In this document: piece after piece, positions 34,202 to 43,300 of the stretch | How positions within the stretch are numbered: position 1 is the first letter of the stretch | Layout of the letters: every line of letters begins with the position of its first letter | NCBI GenBank assembly: GCA_031551045.1 | Contig: JAVBOD010000012.1 | Location: 1-44,524, forward strand | DNA length: 44,524 nucleotides | Direction of reading: 5' to 3' | From: JAVBOD01 sp031551045 | Lineage (GTDB): Bacteria; Bacteroidota; Bacteroidia; Bacteroidales; UBA932 | Program-made: the position numbers and the translations under genes | Notes under the pieces: model-generated | What the model was told of the DNA's origin: nothing | Databases searched by the model: none | Seen by the model: only the letters and a program-made list of their open reading frames with translations

Positions 34202-34952
34202 GATGTTGGTTAGCTATTGCTTCTGATAAAATGATATATATTTTCTGTAATTCAGGATGCAAAGATAGCAAATCTTCGTGCTTTTTCAAGATGGCCTTAT
34301 CGCCACGCAGGGCAGGCCCTGTTTGTACTTGTCTCGGGTGTTGAGAAGCAAAGGCTTTTGCAACCATCTCGTTTACTAAGGGATGAAGCGCCTGAAAATT
34401 TTCCTTGCTTAAATCGGCCGCTGCGCTGAGCAGATAATTTAAAAAATTACAAGCAAATACGGCAGCCACATGTAATTTCATACGTTCTTCCGTAGATAGT
34501 GTGGAAACAGATGTAGAAATAGTAGCAGCCAATAAGCGTACTTTCTCCAAGTTTTCCGATGTATTTGCTTCAATAAATAACGGGACATTCGAGAAATCGA
34601 CTTCTTTTTTCTTCGTGAATGTTTGCAAAGGATAAAGCACTCCGTAACGGGCAAAACGTTGTAAAGCATCCATAGAAACCGATCCGGCCGTATGCAACAC
34701 CAAAGCATCGCCGGCAGGCAGTTTTTTTACGACTTCCGCAATGGCATCGTCATTCACAGCTATCATAAAAACATCGACCGGGTTCAGGGTTTCAATGCTT
34801 GTTGTAGCTTCAGCCGCGACAGCAGCTGCCAATTCATTAGCATGCAAAATATTAACGCTACAAATTTGTACAATCTCAAAATTGCTTTTATAAAAAGATT
34901 TTGCTAAATTTGTAGCAACGCTCCCACTCCCTATGAACGTTATTCGCTTCAT
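34188..34952 (-). CDS. Rossmann-fold / DUF2520 oxidoreductase-like protein
   Basis: Predicted NAD(P)-dependent protein of unknown substrate. N-terminal dinucleotide-binding region MKRITFIGSGSVATNLAKSF and FMIAVNDDAIAEV (about 1-120), followed by the all-helical DUF2520 domain (about 125-250) with VAAVFACNFLNYLLS and TGPALRGD. It resembles ProC-like and ketopantoate-reductase-like folds. First gene of the unit with kdsC and prmA. A complete promoter ends only 6 nt before the ATG, so the message is predicted leaderless. Confidence 0.9.
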   Translation of the reverse strand: MKRITFIGSGSVATNLAKSFYKSNFEIVQICSVNILHANELAAAVAAEATTSIETLNPVDVFMIAVNDDAIAEVVKKLPAGDALVLHTAGSVSMDALQRFARYGVLYPLQTFTKKKEVDFSNVPLFIEANTSENLEKVRLLAATISTSVSTLSTEERMKLHVAAVFACNFLNYLLSAAADLSKENFQALHPLVNEMVAKAFASQHPRQVQTGPALRGDKAILKKHEDLLSLHPELQKIYIILSEAIANQHHVQI

Positions 34953-34958
34953 GTTTTA

Positions 34959-34990
34959 CAAAATTACAGTAAAATTACGAAGGAAGCAAA
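34959..34990 (-). promoter_or_regulatory. Promoter of the DUF2520-kdsC-prmA unit, leaderless type
   Basis: Minus strand: TTTG (34990-34987), 20-bp spacer, TAATTTTG (34966-34959). A full consensus match. The -7 box ends 6 nt before the ATG at 34952, so transcription starts at or next to the start codon. Confidence 0.75.
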
Positions 34991-35057
34991 AATGGTATAG
35001 TTATTGTTCAAAATTTCTAAGAAAGGACGGACACAAAATAATTTAAAAATTACAATT

Positions 35058-35246
35058 ATGAAACCTTCTACATTAATGGCATTTCTCGGCGGGGCAGCCG
35101 CCGGCGCCATCGTTGCATTGCTGTTTGCTCCTGAAAAAGGAAGCGAAACACGCAAGAAAATAAAAGAAACACTGGACGAAGAAATCGATAAACTTCGTGA
35201 GAAAGTGAGTAAAAAAGTGTGTGCAGACCTTGAGGACATCGACTAA
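35058..35246 (+). CDS. YtxH domain-containing small membrane protein
   Basis: 62 residues from the ATG at 35058 (MKPSTLMAFLGGAAAGAIVALLFAPEKG in parts). The Gly/Ala-rich transmembrane helix followed by LLFAPEKGSETRKKI is the YtxH signature, and the rest is a charged amphipathic helix. The longer frame to 35004 has no homology-like sequence and a non-ATG start. YtxH proteins belong to general stress responses in Firmicutes. It is followed 2 bp later by the holin-like gene, so the three small genes form one operon. Confidence 0.85.
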   Translation: MKPSTLMAFLGGAAAGAIVALLFAPEKGSETRKKIKETLDEEIDKLREKVSKKVCADLEDID

Positions 35247-35248
35247 TC

Positions 35249-35629
35249 ATGGAAGAAAAGACCAGTCAATTCGAACAATTGACAAAGGATGTCACACAAT
35301 ATGTAAACCTACGCATTGATGCGCTAAAGTTACGTTTGATAAAAAATCTATCGGTTTTTTTCAGCGTACTCTTTAGTGCATTGATAGGTGTTTTGTTACT
35401 TAATCTTGCTTTATTATTTCTATTAGGTGCGCTTACTTTTTGGATCGCTACATTGATAAACTCTATGATTGGCGCCATGTGTATCACGGGTGGCTTTTTC
35501 CTTTTATTGATTATTTTAGTAATCGTGTTCCGTAGGAAATTAGTAACCGACCGCTTAGTAGCTATGTTCAGTAAGATGTTCTTCGATGGTGGCGATGATG
35601 AGGCAAATACCCAAAACACAAAGCTATGA
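35249..35629 (+). CDS. Holin-superfamily-like (DUF1469/YqjE type) membrane protein
   Basis: 126 residues with two strong transmembrane helices (about 38-66 and 70-92), an N-terminal amphipathic helix (EQLTKDVTQYVNLRIDALKLRL) and a hydrophilic tail. This layout fits the phage-holin-3_6/DUF1469 family, which includes E. coli YqjE; no phage genes are nearby. The stop overlaps the next start by 4 bp. Likely function: an envelope-stress membrane protein acting with its two neighbours. Confidence 0.82.
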   Translation: MEEKTSQFEQLTKDVTQYVNLRIDALKLRLIKNLSVFFSVLFSALIGVLLLNLALLFLLGALTFWIATLINSMIGAMCITGGFFLLLIILVIVFRRKLVTDRLVAMFSKMFFDGGDDEANTQNTKL

Positions 35630-35871
35630 ATAAAGAATACGTAACTATTCGCTCGTTAGCAGCGTTGGAAAAAGAGCAAGCAGTATTGCGGCGGCGTATC
35701 AAATTATCGGAAAAACTATTACAAAAAGATTACGATCAATTCAAAGCCTCTTTTTCCATTACAAATCTTGTTTTGGGCGCTGTAAAAGGGATTTCGAGAT
35801 TAGCCATCATGACAAGAGCTATGAAAACCGGTTTTTCCCTATTATCATTGCTTATAGGAAGAAAAAAGTAA
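35626..35871 (+). CDS. Small basic protein, YqjK-like position, unknown function
   Basis: 81 residues beginning MNKEYVTIRSLAALEKEQAVLRRRIKL, a basic helix, followed by a weakly hydrophobic half (NLVLGAVKGISRLAIMTRAMKTGFSLLSLLIGRKK, in parts). No recognised motif. It overlaps the holin-like gene by 4 bp. The order YtxH / holin-like / small basic protein mirrors E. coli yqjD-yqjE-yqjK, so a shared stress role is likely but inferred. It ends at a strong terminator. Confidence 0.8.
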   Translation: MNKEYVTIRSLAALEKEQAVLRRRIKLSEKLLQKDYDQFKASFSITNLVLGAVKGISRLAIMTRAMKTGFSLLSLLIGRKK

Positions 35872-35890
35872 ATCATTTCACATAGAGATA

Positions 35891-35930
35891 AAAAGAACGG
35901 ATGCAGTTTTTTTGCATCCGTTCTTTTTAT
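35891..35930. terminator. Bidirectional terminator (YtxH operon / acyl-CoA dehydrogenase)
   Basis: AAAAGAACGGATGCA and TGCATCCGTTCTTTT form a perfect 15-bp stem with a 7-nt loop. T runs follow on the plus strand and, through the A-rich left side, on the minus strand. It serves both convergent units. Confidence 0.85.
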
Positions 35931-35945
35931 AAAAACAGCAGCTTC

Positions 35946-37670
35946 TTATTCCGCCATCACAGTTTCTTTCATGGCGCTGTAAGCTCCCAAATGGTCGGGT
36001 TCAAAGTTTGTGATAAATGCGTAACGTTCGGCATTCCACGCTTGGCCACGGGTAATGAAAATAGCAGCCGATTGAATGTAGTCGGCGCTCCGTTCCGAGT
36101 CGAGCAACAGCAAATAACCCATCACGATATGCCCAGCCATTTCAACCAAACGGCGGGCATGGAAATCGGTATATTCATTATCGTTTTTAGCGGTTACTTC
36201 CTGCACGGCTTTTTCGTATTGCTCGGTCATAGCCACCAAAATTTTCTTTAGGTGTGCGTATTCCGCTTTTACCGGTTGCTTTTCGTATTCACGAATTTTT
36301 TGCAGATAGCCACCGGTGGTCACGCCACGAATAGCTGCTACCACTTGCAACTGCGAAGTTCCTTCGTAAATCGTCAAGATACGGGCGTCGCGGTACATGC
36401 GTTCAATCGGGTATTCTTTCATGAAGCCCGAACCGCCGTGTATTTGCAGTGAGTCGTAGGCATTTTGGTTGGCATATTCGCTGGCAAACAGTTTCAACAG
36501 CGGCGTATAGATGTCTGCTAATTTCTGATATTCTTTCTGCTCGTTGCGTTCTTCCGGCGTCAATTTGCGGTCTTCGGCAAGCAGGTTGTATGCCTTGTAC
36601 ACATCCACAAAGCGCGATGTTTCGTACAGCAAGGCGCGCGATGCTTGCAATTTGGCTTTAATCACGCCCAACATTTCGTACACTGCCGGAAAGTTCACAA
36701 TGGTTTTACCGAATTGCGCCCGTTCGTGCGCATATTTCAACGCTTCGCGGTAAGCGCCTTCCGACAAGCCCACCGATTGAGCGCCAACACCCAAACGCGC
36801 ACCGTTCATCAACGACATCACGTATTTGATAAGCCCCATTTTACGGTCGCCCACCAATTTTGCCGGCGCATTGGTAAACACTAATTCGGCCGTCGGAGAG
36901 CCTTTGATACCCAATTTATTTTCGATACGGCGAACGGTTACTCCTTTGCTTGCCTTGTCGTACACAAAGTAGGACAAGCCGCGGCCGTCAGTGGTTCCTT
37001 CTTCGGAACGCGCCAACACGAGTTTAATTTGCGCATCGCCATTGGTGATAAAGCGTTTTACGCCGTTCAATAACCAAACACCTTTTTTCTCGTCCCAGCT
37101 TGCTTTAAGCATCACAGCTTGCAAGTCGCTACCGGCATCGGGTTCTGTTAAGTCCATCGAACAAGTTTCACCCTTGTTTACACGCGGCAAAAATTCATCT
37201 TTAATTTCTTTCGAAGCAAACTCGTGAATGGTTTCGGCACAATCCTGCAAACCCCAAATGTTGGCAAAACCCGCATCAGCACGCGATACGATTTCGGCCG
37301 CCATCACATAAGGCACCATGGCAAAATTCAATCCGCCGTATTCGCGCGGCAACGACATGCCATACAAGCCGGCTTGTGTCAATGCATCGTGGTTTTGTTG
37401 CGTTCCTGCAGCATATTTCACGCGGCCGTCGATGACCTGCGGGCCTTCGTGGTCAACACTTTCGGCATTCGGCGCAATGATGTTGGCGCAAATATCGCCC
37501 ACAATTTCCAACACCTTATTGTAGCTGTCCAAGGTATCTTCCACATCCATCGGAGCGTAATCATATTTACCTTTATCGGCAAATCCTTTTTCTTTCAATT
37601 CCACAATTTTTTTCATCAACGGGTGTTGAAGCTGGAATTGCAAATCTTTATTATCTGAGTAAAAATTCAT
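35946..37670 (-). CDS. Acyl-CoA dehydrogenase, long form
   Basis: FAD enzyme that introduces a trans-2,3 double bond into an acyl-CoA and passes electrons to ETF. At 574 residues it is longer than the classic 380-residue form and carries an extra C-terminal helical domain (from about residue 460). Motifs visible are CSMDLTEPDAGSDL (FAD/substrate site), RFITNGDAQ, YAHERAQFGKTI, LQIHGGSGFMKEYPIERMYRDARI and the catalytic Glu in TIYEGTSQLQ (about residue 435). It follows etfA on the same strand (118-bp gap with a repeat), so donor and acceptor are encoded together. The acyl chain preferred cannot be told. Confidence 0.94.
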   Translation of the reverse strand: MNFYSDNKDLQFQLQHPLMKKIVELKEKGFADKGKYDYAPMDVEDTLDSYNKVLEIVGDICANIIAPNAESVDHEGPQVIDGRVKYAAGTQQNHDALTQAGLYGMSLPREYGGLNFAMVPYVMAAEIVSRADAGFANIWGLQDCAETIHEFASKEIKDEFLPRVNKGETCSMDLTEPDAGSDLQAVMLKASWDEKKGVWLLNGVKRFITNGDAQIKLVLARSEEGTTDGRGLSYFVYDKASKGVTVRRIENKLGIKGSPTAELVFTNAPAKLVGDRKMGLIKYVMSLMNGARLGVGAQSVGLSEGAYREALKYAHERAQFGKTIVNFPAVYEMLGVIKAKLQASRALLYETSRFVDVYKAYNLLAEDRKLTPEERNEQKEYQKLADIYTPLLKLFASEYANQNAYDSLQIHGGSGFMKEYPIERMYRDARILTIYEGTSQLQVVAAIRGVTTGGYLQKIREYEKQPVKAEYAHLKKILVAMTEQYEKAVQEVTAKNDNEYTDFHARRLVEMAGHIVMGYLLLLDSERSADYIQSAAIFITRGQAWNAERYAFITNFEPDHLGAYSAMKETVMAE

Positions 37671-37700
37671 CTTTTGTAATTTTAAGTAAGTTCTTGGTAG

Positions 37701-37788
37701 AATTATGAGTTATGAATGATGAACCATGAATAAGCTGACGCCTCATAGTCGCTTGTCGCATTCATCGTTCATAATTCAACATTCATCA
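37701..37788. repeat. Long hairpin element A downstream of etfA
   Basis: Arms TGAATGATGAACCATGAAT and ATTCATCGTTCATAATTCA pair with one or two mismatches around the loop GCTGACGCCTCATAGTCGCT followed by TGTCGC. The loop and right arm recur with about four differences at 39822-39868. It fills the gap between the etfA stop and the acyl-CoA dehydrogenase start. Confidence 0.75.
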
Positions 37789-38805
37789 TTATTTACTATT
37801 TTTCTTATACGATTTAATCATTTTCGGAACCACTTCGTTCAAATCACCCACAATGGCATAGTCGGCAATTTGATTGATAGGTGCAGCAGGGTCTGTGTTG
37901 ATGGAAATAATCATCGCCGATTGATCCATACCGGCCGTGTGCTGGATTTGTCCCGAAATTCCGCAAGCGATATATAATTTAGGACGAACGGTCACACCGG
38001 TTTGTCCCACTTGACGGGCATGGTCAGCAAAGCCGGCATCGACCGCCGCACGCGAGGCGCCTACTTCGGCTCCCAAGACAGCTGCCAAATCGAACAATTG
38101 TTGGAAATTTTCTTTGCTTCCTACGCCGTAGCCACCGGATACCAGTATATTCGCACCCTTGATGTCTATCTTACGTTCTTCGATGTGGCGTTCGATAATT
38201 TCTACCACGAAATCCGTATCGTTCAACAGTTTTTTAATATCTACCTTTTTTACTTCGGCGGTTTTGGGTGAAGCAACAGGCTCTTTTTTCATCACACCTT
38301 CACGTACCGTGGCCATTTGCGGACGGCACTCGGGATTGATAATCGTAGCAATAATATTTCCGCCGAAAGCCGGACGAATTTGGTACAACAGGTTTTTATA
38401 GCTGTTTCCTTTCGTGTCGGTATGGTCGCCGATTTCGAGGCTGGTACAGTCGGCCGTCAAGCCGCTTTTCAGGGCGCTCGACACGCGCGGGGCCAAGTCG
38501 CGTCCCACGCTGGTAGCTCCGAACAAGGCAATTTGCGGTTGTTCTTCTTTCAGCACGCCAATGGTGATGGCGGCGTGAGGCAAGGTGCGGAAAGGATCTA
38601 AGCGGGCATCATCGGCTACATGCACAATGTCGGCGCCGTAGTGCCCCAGTTCTTTTTCAATGCCTGCCAATTTATTTCCTATTGCCAATGCTTCTACTTT
38701 GCATCCCAATTTTGCAGCCAAGCCGCGGCCTTTGGTGAGCAATTCTAAACTCACATCGGCCACTTTGCCGTTTTCTATTTCGCAATAAACAAATATGTTA
38801 TTCAT
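37789..38805 (-). CDS. etfA: Electron transfer flavoprotein, alpha subunit
   Basis: FAD-carrying subunit of ETF that takes electrons from acyl-CoA dehydrogenases. 338 residues from the ATG at 38805 (MNNIFVYCEIENGK); the upstream ATG at 38820 gives an atypical MKLNF addition. The N-terminal ETF alpha/beta fold has VLKEEQPQIALFGATSVGRDLAPRVS (in parts about 85-110). The C-terminal FAD-binding block reads ACGISGQIQHTAGM, IISINTDPAAPINQIADYAIVGD. Positioned after etfB with 72 bp between. Confidence 0.95.
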   Translation of the reverse strand: MNNIFVYCEIENGKVADVSLELLTKGRGLAAKLGCKVEALAIGNKLAGIEKELGHYGADIVHVADDARLDPFRTLPHAAITIGVLKEEQPQIALFGATSVGRDLAPRVSSALKSGLTADCTSLEIGDHTDTKGNSYKNLLYQIRPAFGGNIIATIINPECRPQMATVREGVMKKEPVASPKTAEVKKVDIKKLLNDTDFVVEIIERHIEERKIDIKGANILVSGGYGVGSKENFQQLFDLAAVLGAEVGASRAAVDAGFADHARQVGQTGVTVRPKLYIACGISGQIQHTAGMDQSAMIISINTDPAAPINQIADYAIVGDLNEVVPKMIKSYKKNSK

Positions 38806-38876
38806 AAAATTTAATTTCAAGATTTAAAATTCAAAGATTCAACAATTTTTGAATCCTTAAATTATTGAATTTTTAA

Positions 38877-39752
38877 TTATCCGATGGTATGATTTGCTAT
38901 TAATTCCTGCATCAATCCGTCGATATCCGCATCGGCTGCCGTGAGTTTTTTCGACTCTTTGGCTTGGAACACGATGTTTTCGATTTTCTTCACTTTAGTG
39001 GGCGAACCAGAGAGGCCGAATTGAATTTCGTCGCCACCCACATCGGCAACACCCCATTCGGTGATACGCAGGTAATCGATTTTTTGTAAATCGGCCGCAT
39101 AATCGTTATCGGCTTCCTGAATTTCGGTCAGTGTTTTGGCATGTTTGTATTTCATCAACTGTTTGGCATGGCGCGGGCGGCATTCGGGCGCCGACGCATG
39201 TACGGTAACTACCAGCGGTAGCGGAGCCGAAACGGTTTCCACCCCGCGTTCCAAGCGGCGTTTGATATTCAATTTCTTCCCGTCGAACGATACGATTTCT
39301 TCGGCATAGGTCACTTGTGCCCAGTTCAGTTTTTCGGCTACTTGCGGCCCTACTTGCGCCGTATCGCCGTCGATAGCTTGGCGTCCGGCGATAATCACAT
39401 CGGGGTTCATCTTGCGGATGGCTTGCGCCAAAGCGTATGAAGTGGCCAGGGTATCGGCGCCGGCAAACTTACGGTCGGTAAGCAATACGCCGCCATCGGC
39501 TCCACGGAACAGTCCTTCGCGGATAATATCGGCGGCACGGCCGGGCCCCATGGTTAATAACTGGATAGTGGTACCGGGAATCCGGTCTTTCAAACGCAAT
39601 GCTTGCTCCAAGGCATTCAAATCTTCGGGGTTGAAAATAGCCGGAAGCGCGGCGCGGTTGACCGTTCCGTCTTCTTTCATGGCATTTTTACCCACATTGC
39701 GCGTGTCCGGCACTTGCTTGGCCAGCACTACAATTTTCAAAGGTTTTGTCAT
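38877..39752 (-). CDS. etfB: Electron transfer flavoprotein, beta subunit
   Basis: AMP-binding partner subunit of the ETF heterodimer, 291 residues. Start KIVVLAKQVPDTRNVGKNAM, then NPEDLNALEQALRLKD, VIIAGRQAIDGDTAQVGPQ and YAEEIVSFDGKKLNIKRRLERG in the expected order; SAPLPLVVTVHASAPECRPRH is the ETF-beta signature region. First gene of the etfB-etfA-acyl-CoA dehydrogenase unit. Whether it is an ordinary or a bifurcating ETF cannot be decided by eye. Confidence 0.95.
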   Translation of the reverse strand: MTKPLKIVVLAKQVPDTRNVGKNAMKEDGTVNRAALPAIFNPEDLNALEQALRLKDRIPGTTIQLLTMGPGRAADIIREGLFRGADGGVLLTDRKFAGADTLATSYALAQAIRKMNPDVIIAGRQAIDGDTAQVGPQVAEKLNWAQVTYAEEIVSFDGKKLNIKRRLERGVETVSAPLPLVVTVHASAPECRPRHAKQLMKYKHAKTLTEIQEADNDYAADLQKIDYLRITEWGVADVGGDEIQFGLSGSPTKVKKIENIVFQAKESKKLTAADADIDGLMQELIANHTIG

Positions 39753-39793
39753 ACTTTATTATTTGTGATTTATGATTGACGTTTTTTTGAACT

Positions 39794-39868
39794 ATGAATG
39801 ATGAGTTATGAATGATGAATGGGCTGACGCCTTATGGCCGCTTGTCGCATTCATAGTTCATCATTCAT
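39794..39868. repeat. Long hairpin element B downstream of the DUF3467 gene
   Basis: Outer arms ATGAATGATGA / TCATCATTCAT and inner arms ATGAAT / ATTCAT pair perfectly around the loop GCTGACGCCTTATGGCCGCT followed by TGTCGC. Same element as 37701-37788. It lies 8 bp past the DUF3467 stop, in the gap before etfB. Confidence 0.75.
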
Positions 39869-39876
39869 CGCTTGTT

Positions 39877-40185
39877 TTACGCTTGTGCGGTTCCGGGCCC
39901 GAAGGTCATGGGAATGGGAGGCACTCCGCCTTCATTGATTTTTATTTTCCCGTTTACCGATTCGTATTTAGAGATATTATCCTGCAAGGCGCCCAGCAAG
40001 CGTTTGGCATGTTCGGGCGTAAGGATGATACGGCTTTTAACGCGGGCTTTGGGCACGCCGGGAACCATCCGCACAAAGTCGATGACAAACTCGCTTTGCG
40101 AATGCGAGATGATGGCTAAATTAGCATACGTACCCTGAGCGACTTCTTCGCTGAGTTCAATATTAATTTCATTCTTTTGTTCCAT
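39877..40185 (-). CDS. DUF3467 domain protein
   Basis: 102 residues, soluble, no signal peptide. Family marks visible are GTYANLAIISHSQSEFVIDFVRMVPG and KARVKSRIILTPEHAKRLLGALQDNI. The biochemical role is unknown; the family is conserved in Bacteroidota and elsewhere, often near core transcription or translation genes. It has its own complete promoter and lies between secA and etfB on the same strand. Confidence 0.9.
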   Translation of the reverse strand: MEQKNEINIELSEEVAQGTYANLAIISHSQSEFVIDFVRMVPGVPKARVKSRIILTPEHAKRLLGALQDNISKYESVNGKIKINEGGVPPIPMTFGPGTAQA

Positions 40186-40208
40186 TGCAAACTAAGGTTA
40201 ATAAACTA

Positions 40209-40240
40209 CAAATGTACGAAAAAAACAGATTGTAGCCAAA
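40209..40240 (-). promoter_or_regulatory. Promoter of the DUF3467 gene
   Basis: Minus strand: TTTG (40240-40237), 20-bp spacer, TACATTTG (40216-40209); full consensus match, 23 bp before the ATG. Confidence 0.75.
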
Positions 40241-40264
40241 ACGATTAACAATCATACGTTTTGC

Positions 40265-40289
40265 ATAAAAAAACCCTCTTTCGAGGGTT
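40265..40289 (-). terminator. Terminator of secA
   Basis: AACCCTC-TTTC-GAGGGTT hairpin (40272-40289) followed on the minus strand by TTTTTTTTATG, about 19 bp past the secA stop. Confidence 0.85.
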
Positions 40290-40307
40290 CTTAAAATGTC
40301 GTTAAAA

Positions 40308-43300
40308 TTATTCGTTTTGCCCATGGCAATTCTTATACTTTTTGCCGCTGCCACAAGGACAAGGATCATTACGCCCGACCTTCTTTTCCACATGTACCGG
40401 CGCTTGTGTTTTCGGTTCGCTGTTTCCTGATGCGGCCAATTCCGGGCGGCTGGTTTGCATGCGGCTCATATCAACGCGGCGGCGCTCTGCCCCACCCTGA
40501 TGTACTTGTTGCGGATCACGTAATGGAATATGGGCACGCAGCAAGAATGAGAGCACGTCACGGTTTACCTTATCCAACATCGTGCGGAACAAACCATAAC
40601 TTTCAAATTTATAAATCAACAGCGGATCTTTTTGTTCATAGACGGCCGATTGTACCGACTGGCGCAAGTCGTCCATTTCACGCAAATGCTCTTTCCAGTG
40701 TTCGTCAATCATCACTAATGTAACGGTCTTAGCCAAGGAACGTAACAACTCTTTTCCGGAGCTTTCATACGCTTTTTTCAGATTCACCTGAATCTGGAAA
40801 ATCTTTTGTCCGTCACTAATCGGCACTACAATATTTTCATATACGGCCGATTGCGTTTCATATACTTGTTTAATAATCGGATAGGCTTGCTGACCGATAG
40901 TTTCGGTTTTACGGCGATATACGTCTTCGACTTGTTCCAACAACATTTCCGACAACTTGCTTACCGAGGCATCTTCATAGGTCTTCTCATCAAAGGCCGG
41001 TTTTACCGATAACTGACGAATAGCTTCGAATTCAAATTCATTGTAATCGGCTTTGCCATGGTATTGCGAAATCAACGATTCGGTAAAGTCGGTCATCATA
41101 TTCTGCACATCCACATCAATGCGTTCACCGTGCAGCGCATGGCGACGACGCGTGTAAATCACTTCGCGTTGTGAATTCATCACATCGTCGTATTCCAATA
41201 ATCGTTTACGGATACCGAAGTTATTTTCTTCCACTTTGCGCTGGGCGCGTTCAATGGATTTCGAAAGCATGGAGTGTTGCAACACTTCGCCTTCTTTCAT
41301 GCCCATGCGGTCAACGATAGCGGCAATACGGCCGGAGCCGAACAAGCGCATCAAATCGTCTTCGAGCGACACAAAGAAATTCGATGTTCCCGGATCGCCC
41401 TGACGTCCGGCGCGTCCACGCAACTGCCTGTCCACGCGGCGGCTGTCGTGCCGTTCCGTTCCGATAATGGCCAACCCGCCGGCCTCTTTCACGCCGGGCC
41501 CGAGCTTAATGTCGGTACCACGACCGGCCATATTCGTAGCAATGGTTACCGCACCGGGCTGACCGGCTTCGGCTACGATTTCCGCTTCGCGGGCGTGTTG
41601 TTTTGCGTTCAACACGTTATGTTTGATACCGCGCAGCTTCAACATACGGCTCAACAATTCCGAAACTTCCACCGACGTAGTTCCCACCAACACCGGACGT
41701 GCAGTGCAAGGCGTTAGCTCTCCTGTTTTGGAGTCTTTGGCCGGAATCAAGGCGCCGCGTGCATCATACTTCGGCATCGGCAAGCCTTGCGGGTCTTTCT
41801 TTGCCACCGGATTACCGTCGCTGTCTTTTTTCACGCTGCCGTCTTTGTTCTTTTCGTATTCGCATTCATACGTTGTATAAGGGAATACCAGCCGTTGAAT
41901 TTCGGCAATCACCGCGTTATATTTTTCGCGTTTACTTCTGTAGATAAGGTCTTCGTAGTCGAGACGAATAATCGGGCGGTTTGTGGGAATTACCACAACA
42001 TCGAGTTTGTAAATACTCCAGAATTCGCCCGCTTCCGTTTCGGCCGTACCGGTCATCCCCGCCAATTTGTGATACATGCGGAAATAGTTCTGCAACGTAA
42101 TAGTGGCAAACGTTTGTGTAGCCGCCTCCACTTTCACTCGTTCCTTCGCTTCAATAGCTTGGTGCAAACCGTCGGAATAACGCCTTCCTTCGAGAATACG
42201 GCCTGTTTGTTCGTCCACAATTTTCACCTTGTTGTCCATCACCACGTATTCAACATCTTTCTCGAACATGGCATAGGCTTTCAACAATTGGTTCACCGAG
42301 TGTACACGTTCCGATTTCAGCGCATAATCAGACAGCAAAGTGTCTTTCTTTTCCAACTTTTTCTGTTCATCGGTTTCGTTCTTTTCGATATCGGCAATTT
42401 CGGCGCCAATGTCGGGCAACACGAAGAATTTATTATCGTTTACATTTTGTGAAATCAGATCAATTCCTTTATCGGTGAGCTCTACCGAGTTTTGCTTTTC
42501 GTCAATCACAAAAAACAAATCGTCGGTCACCAAGTGCATTTGCTTGTTGTTGTCCTGCATGTAGAAGTTCTCGGTCTTCAACATGAGTTGCTTGTTCCCT
42601 TGTTCGCTCAGGAATTTAATCAACGGATTGTATTTCGGTAAGCCTTTATGGGCACGCAATAACAGCTTTCCACCTTCATCATTTTTCCCTTCGGACAGTA
42701 ATTTCTTGGCATCGTTCAGCAATTGGGTTACCAAATTGCGTTGCGCATTGTAGATTTTTTCCACGAATGGGCGATACTCCATAAATTGCTGGTCTTCGCC
42801 TTTCGGCACGGGCCCTGATATAATCAAGGGTGTACGCGCATCGTCCACCAACACGGAGTCCACCTCATCGACAATAGAGAAATGATGTTTGCGTTGCACC
42901 AAATCTTCGGGCGAAATGGCCATGTTGTCGCGCAGATAATCAAAACCAAATTCATTATTCGTACCGAAAGTAATATCGGAACGGTAGGCTCTGCGGCGCG
43001 CGTCGGAGTTCGGTTGGTGCTTGTCAATACAATCCACCGACAAACCATGGAATTCATAAATAGGCCCCATCCACTCGGAGTCACGCCTCGAAAGATAATC
43101 ATTCACCGTTACTACATGTACTCCTTTTCCAGCCAAGGCATTCAGGAAAACAGGCAATGTCGCCACCAGTGTTTTTCCCTCACCGGTTGCCATTTCTGCG
43201 ATTTTTCCCTGATGCAACACTACACCACCGAACAATTGCACATCATAGTGCACCATGTCCCACGTAATCATGTTGCCGCCGGCCATCCACGAATTTTGCC

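Noticed and set aside
35249..35629. Holin-like protein as sign of a prophage
   Set aside because: No other phage gene is near; the protein belongs to a chromosomal YtxH/YqjE-type operon.
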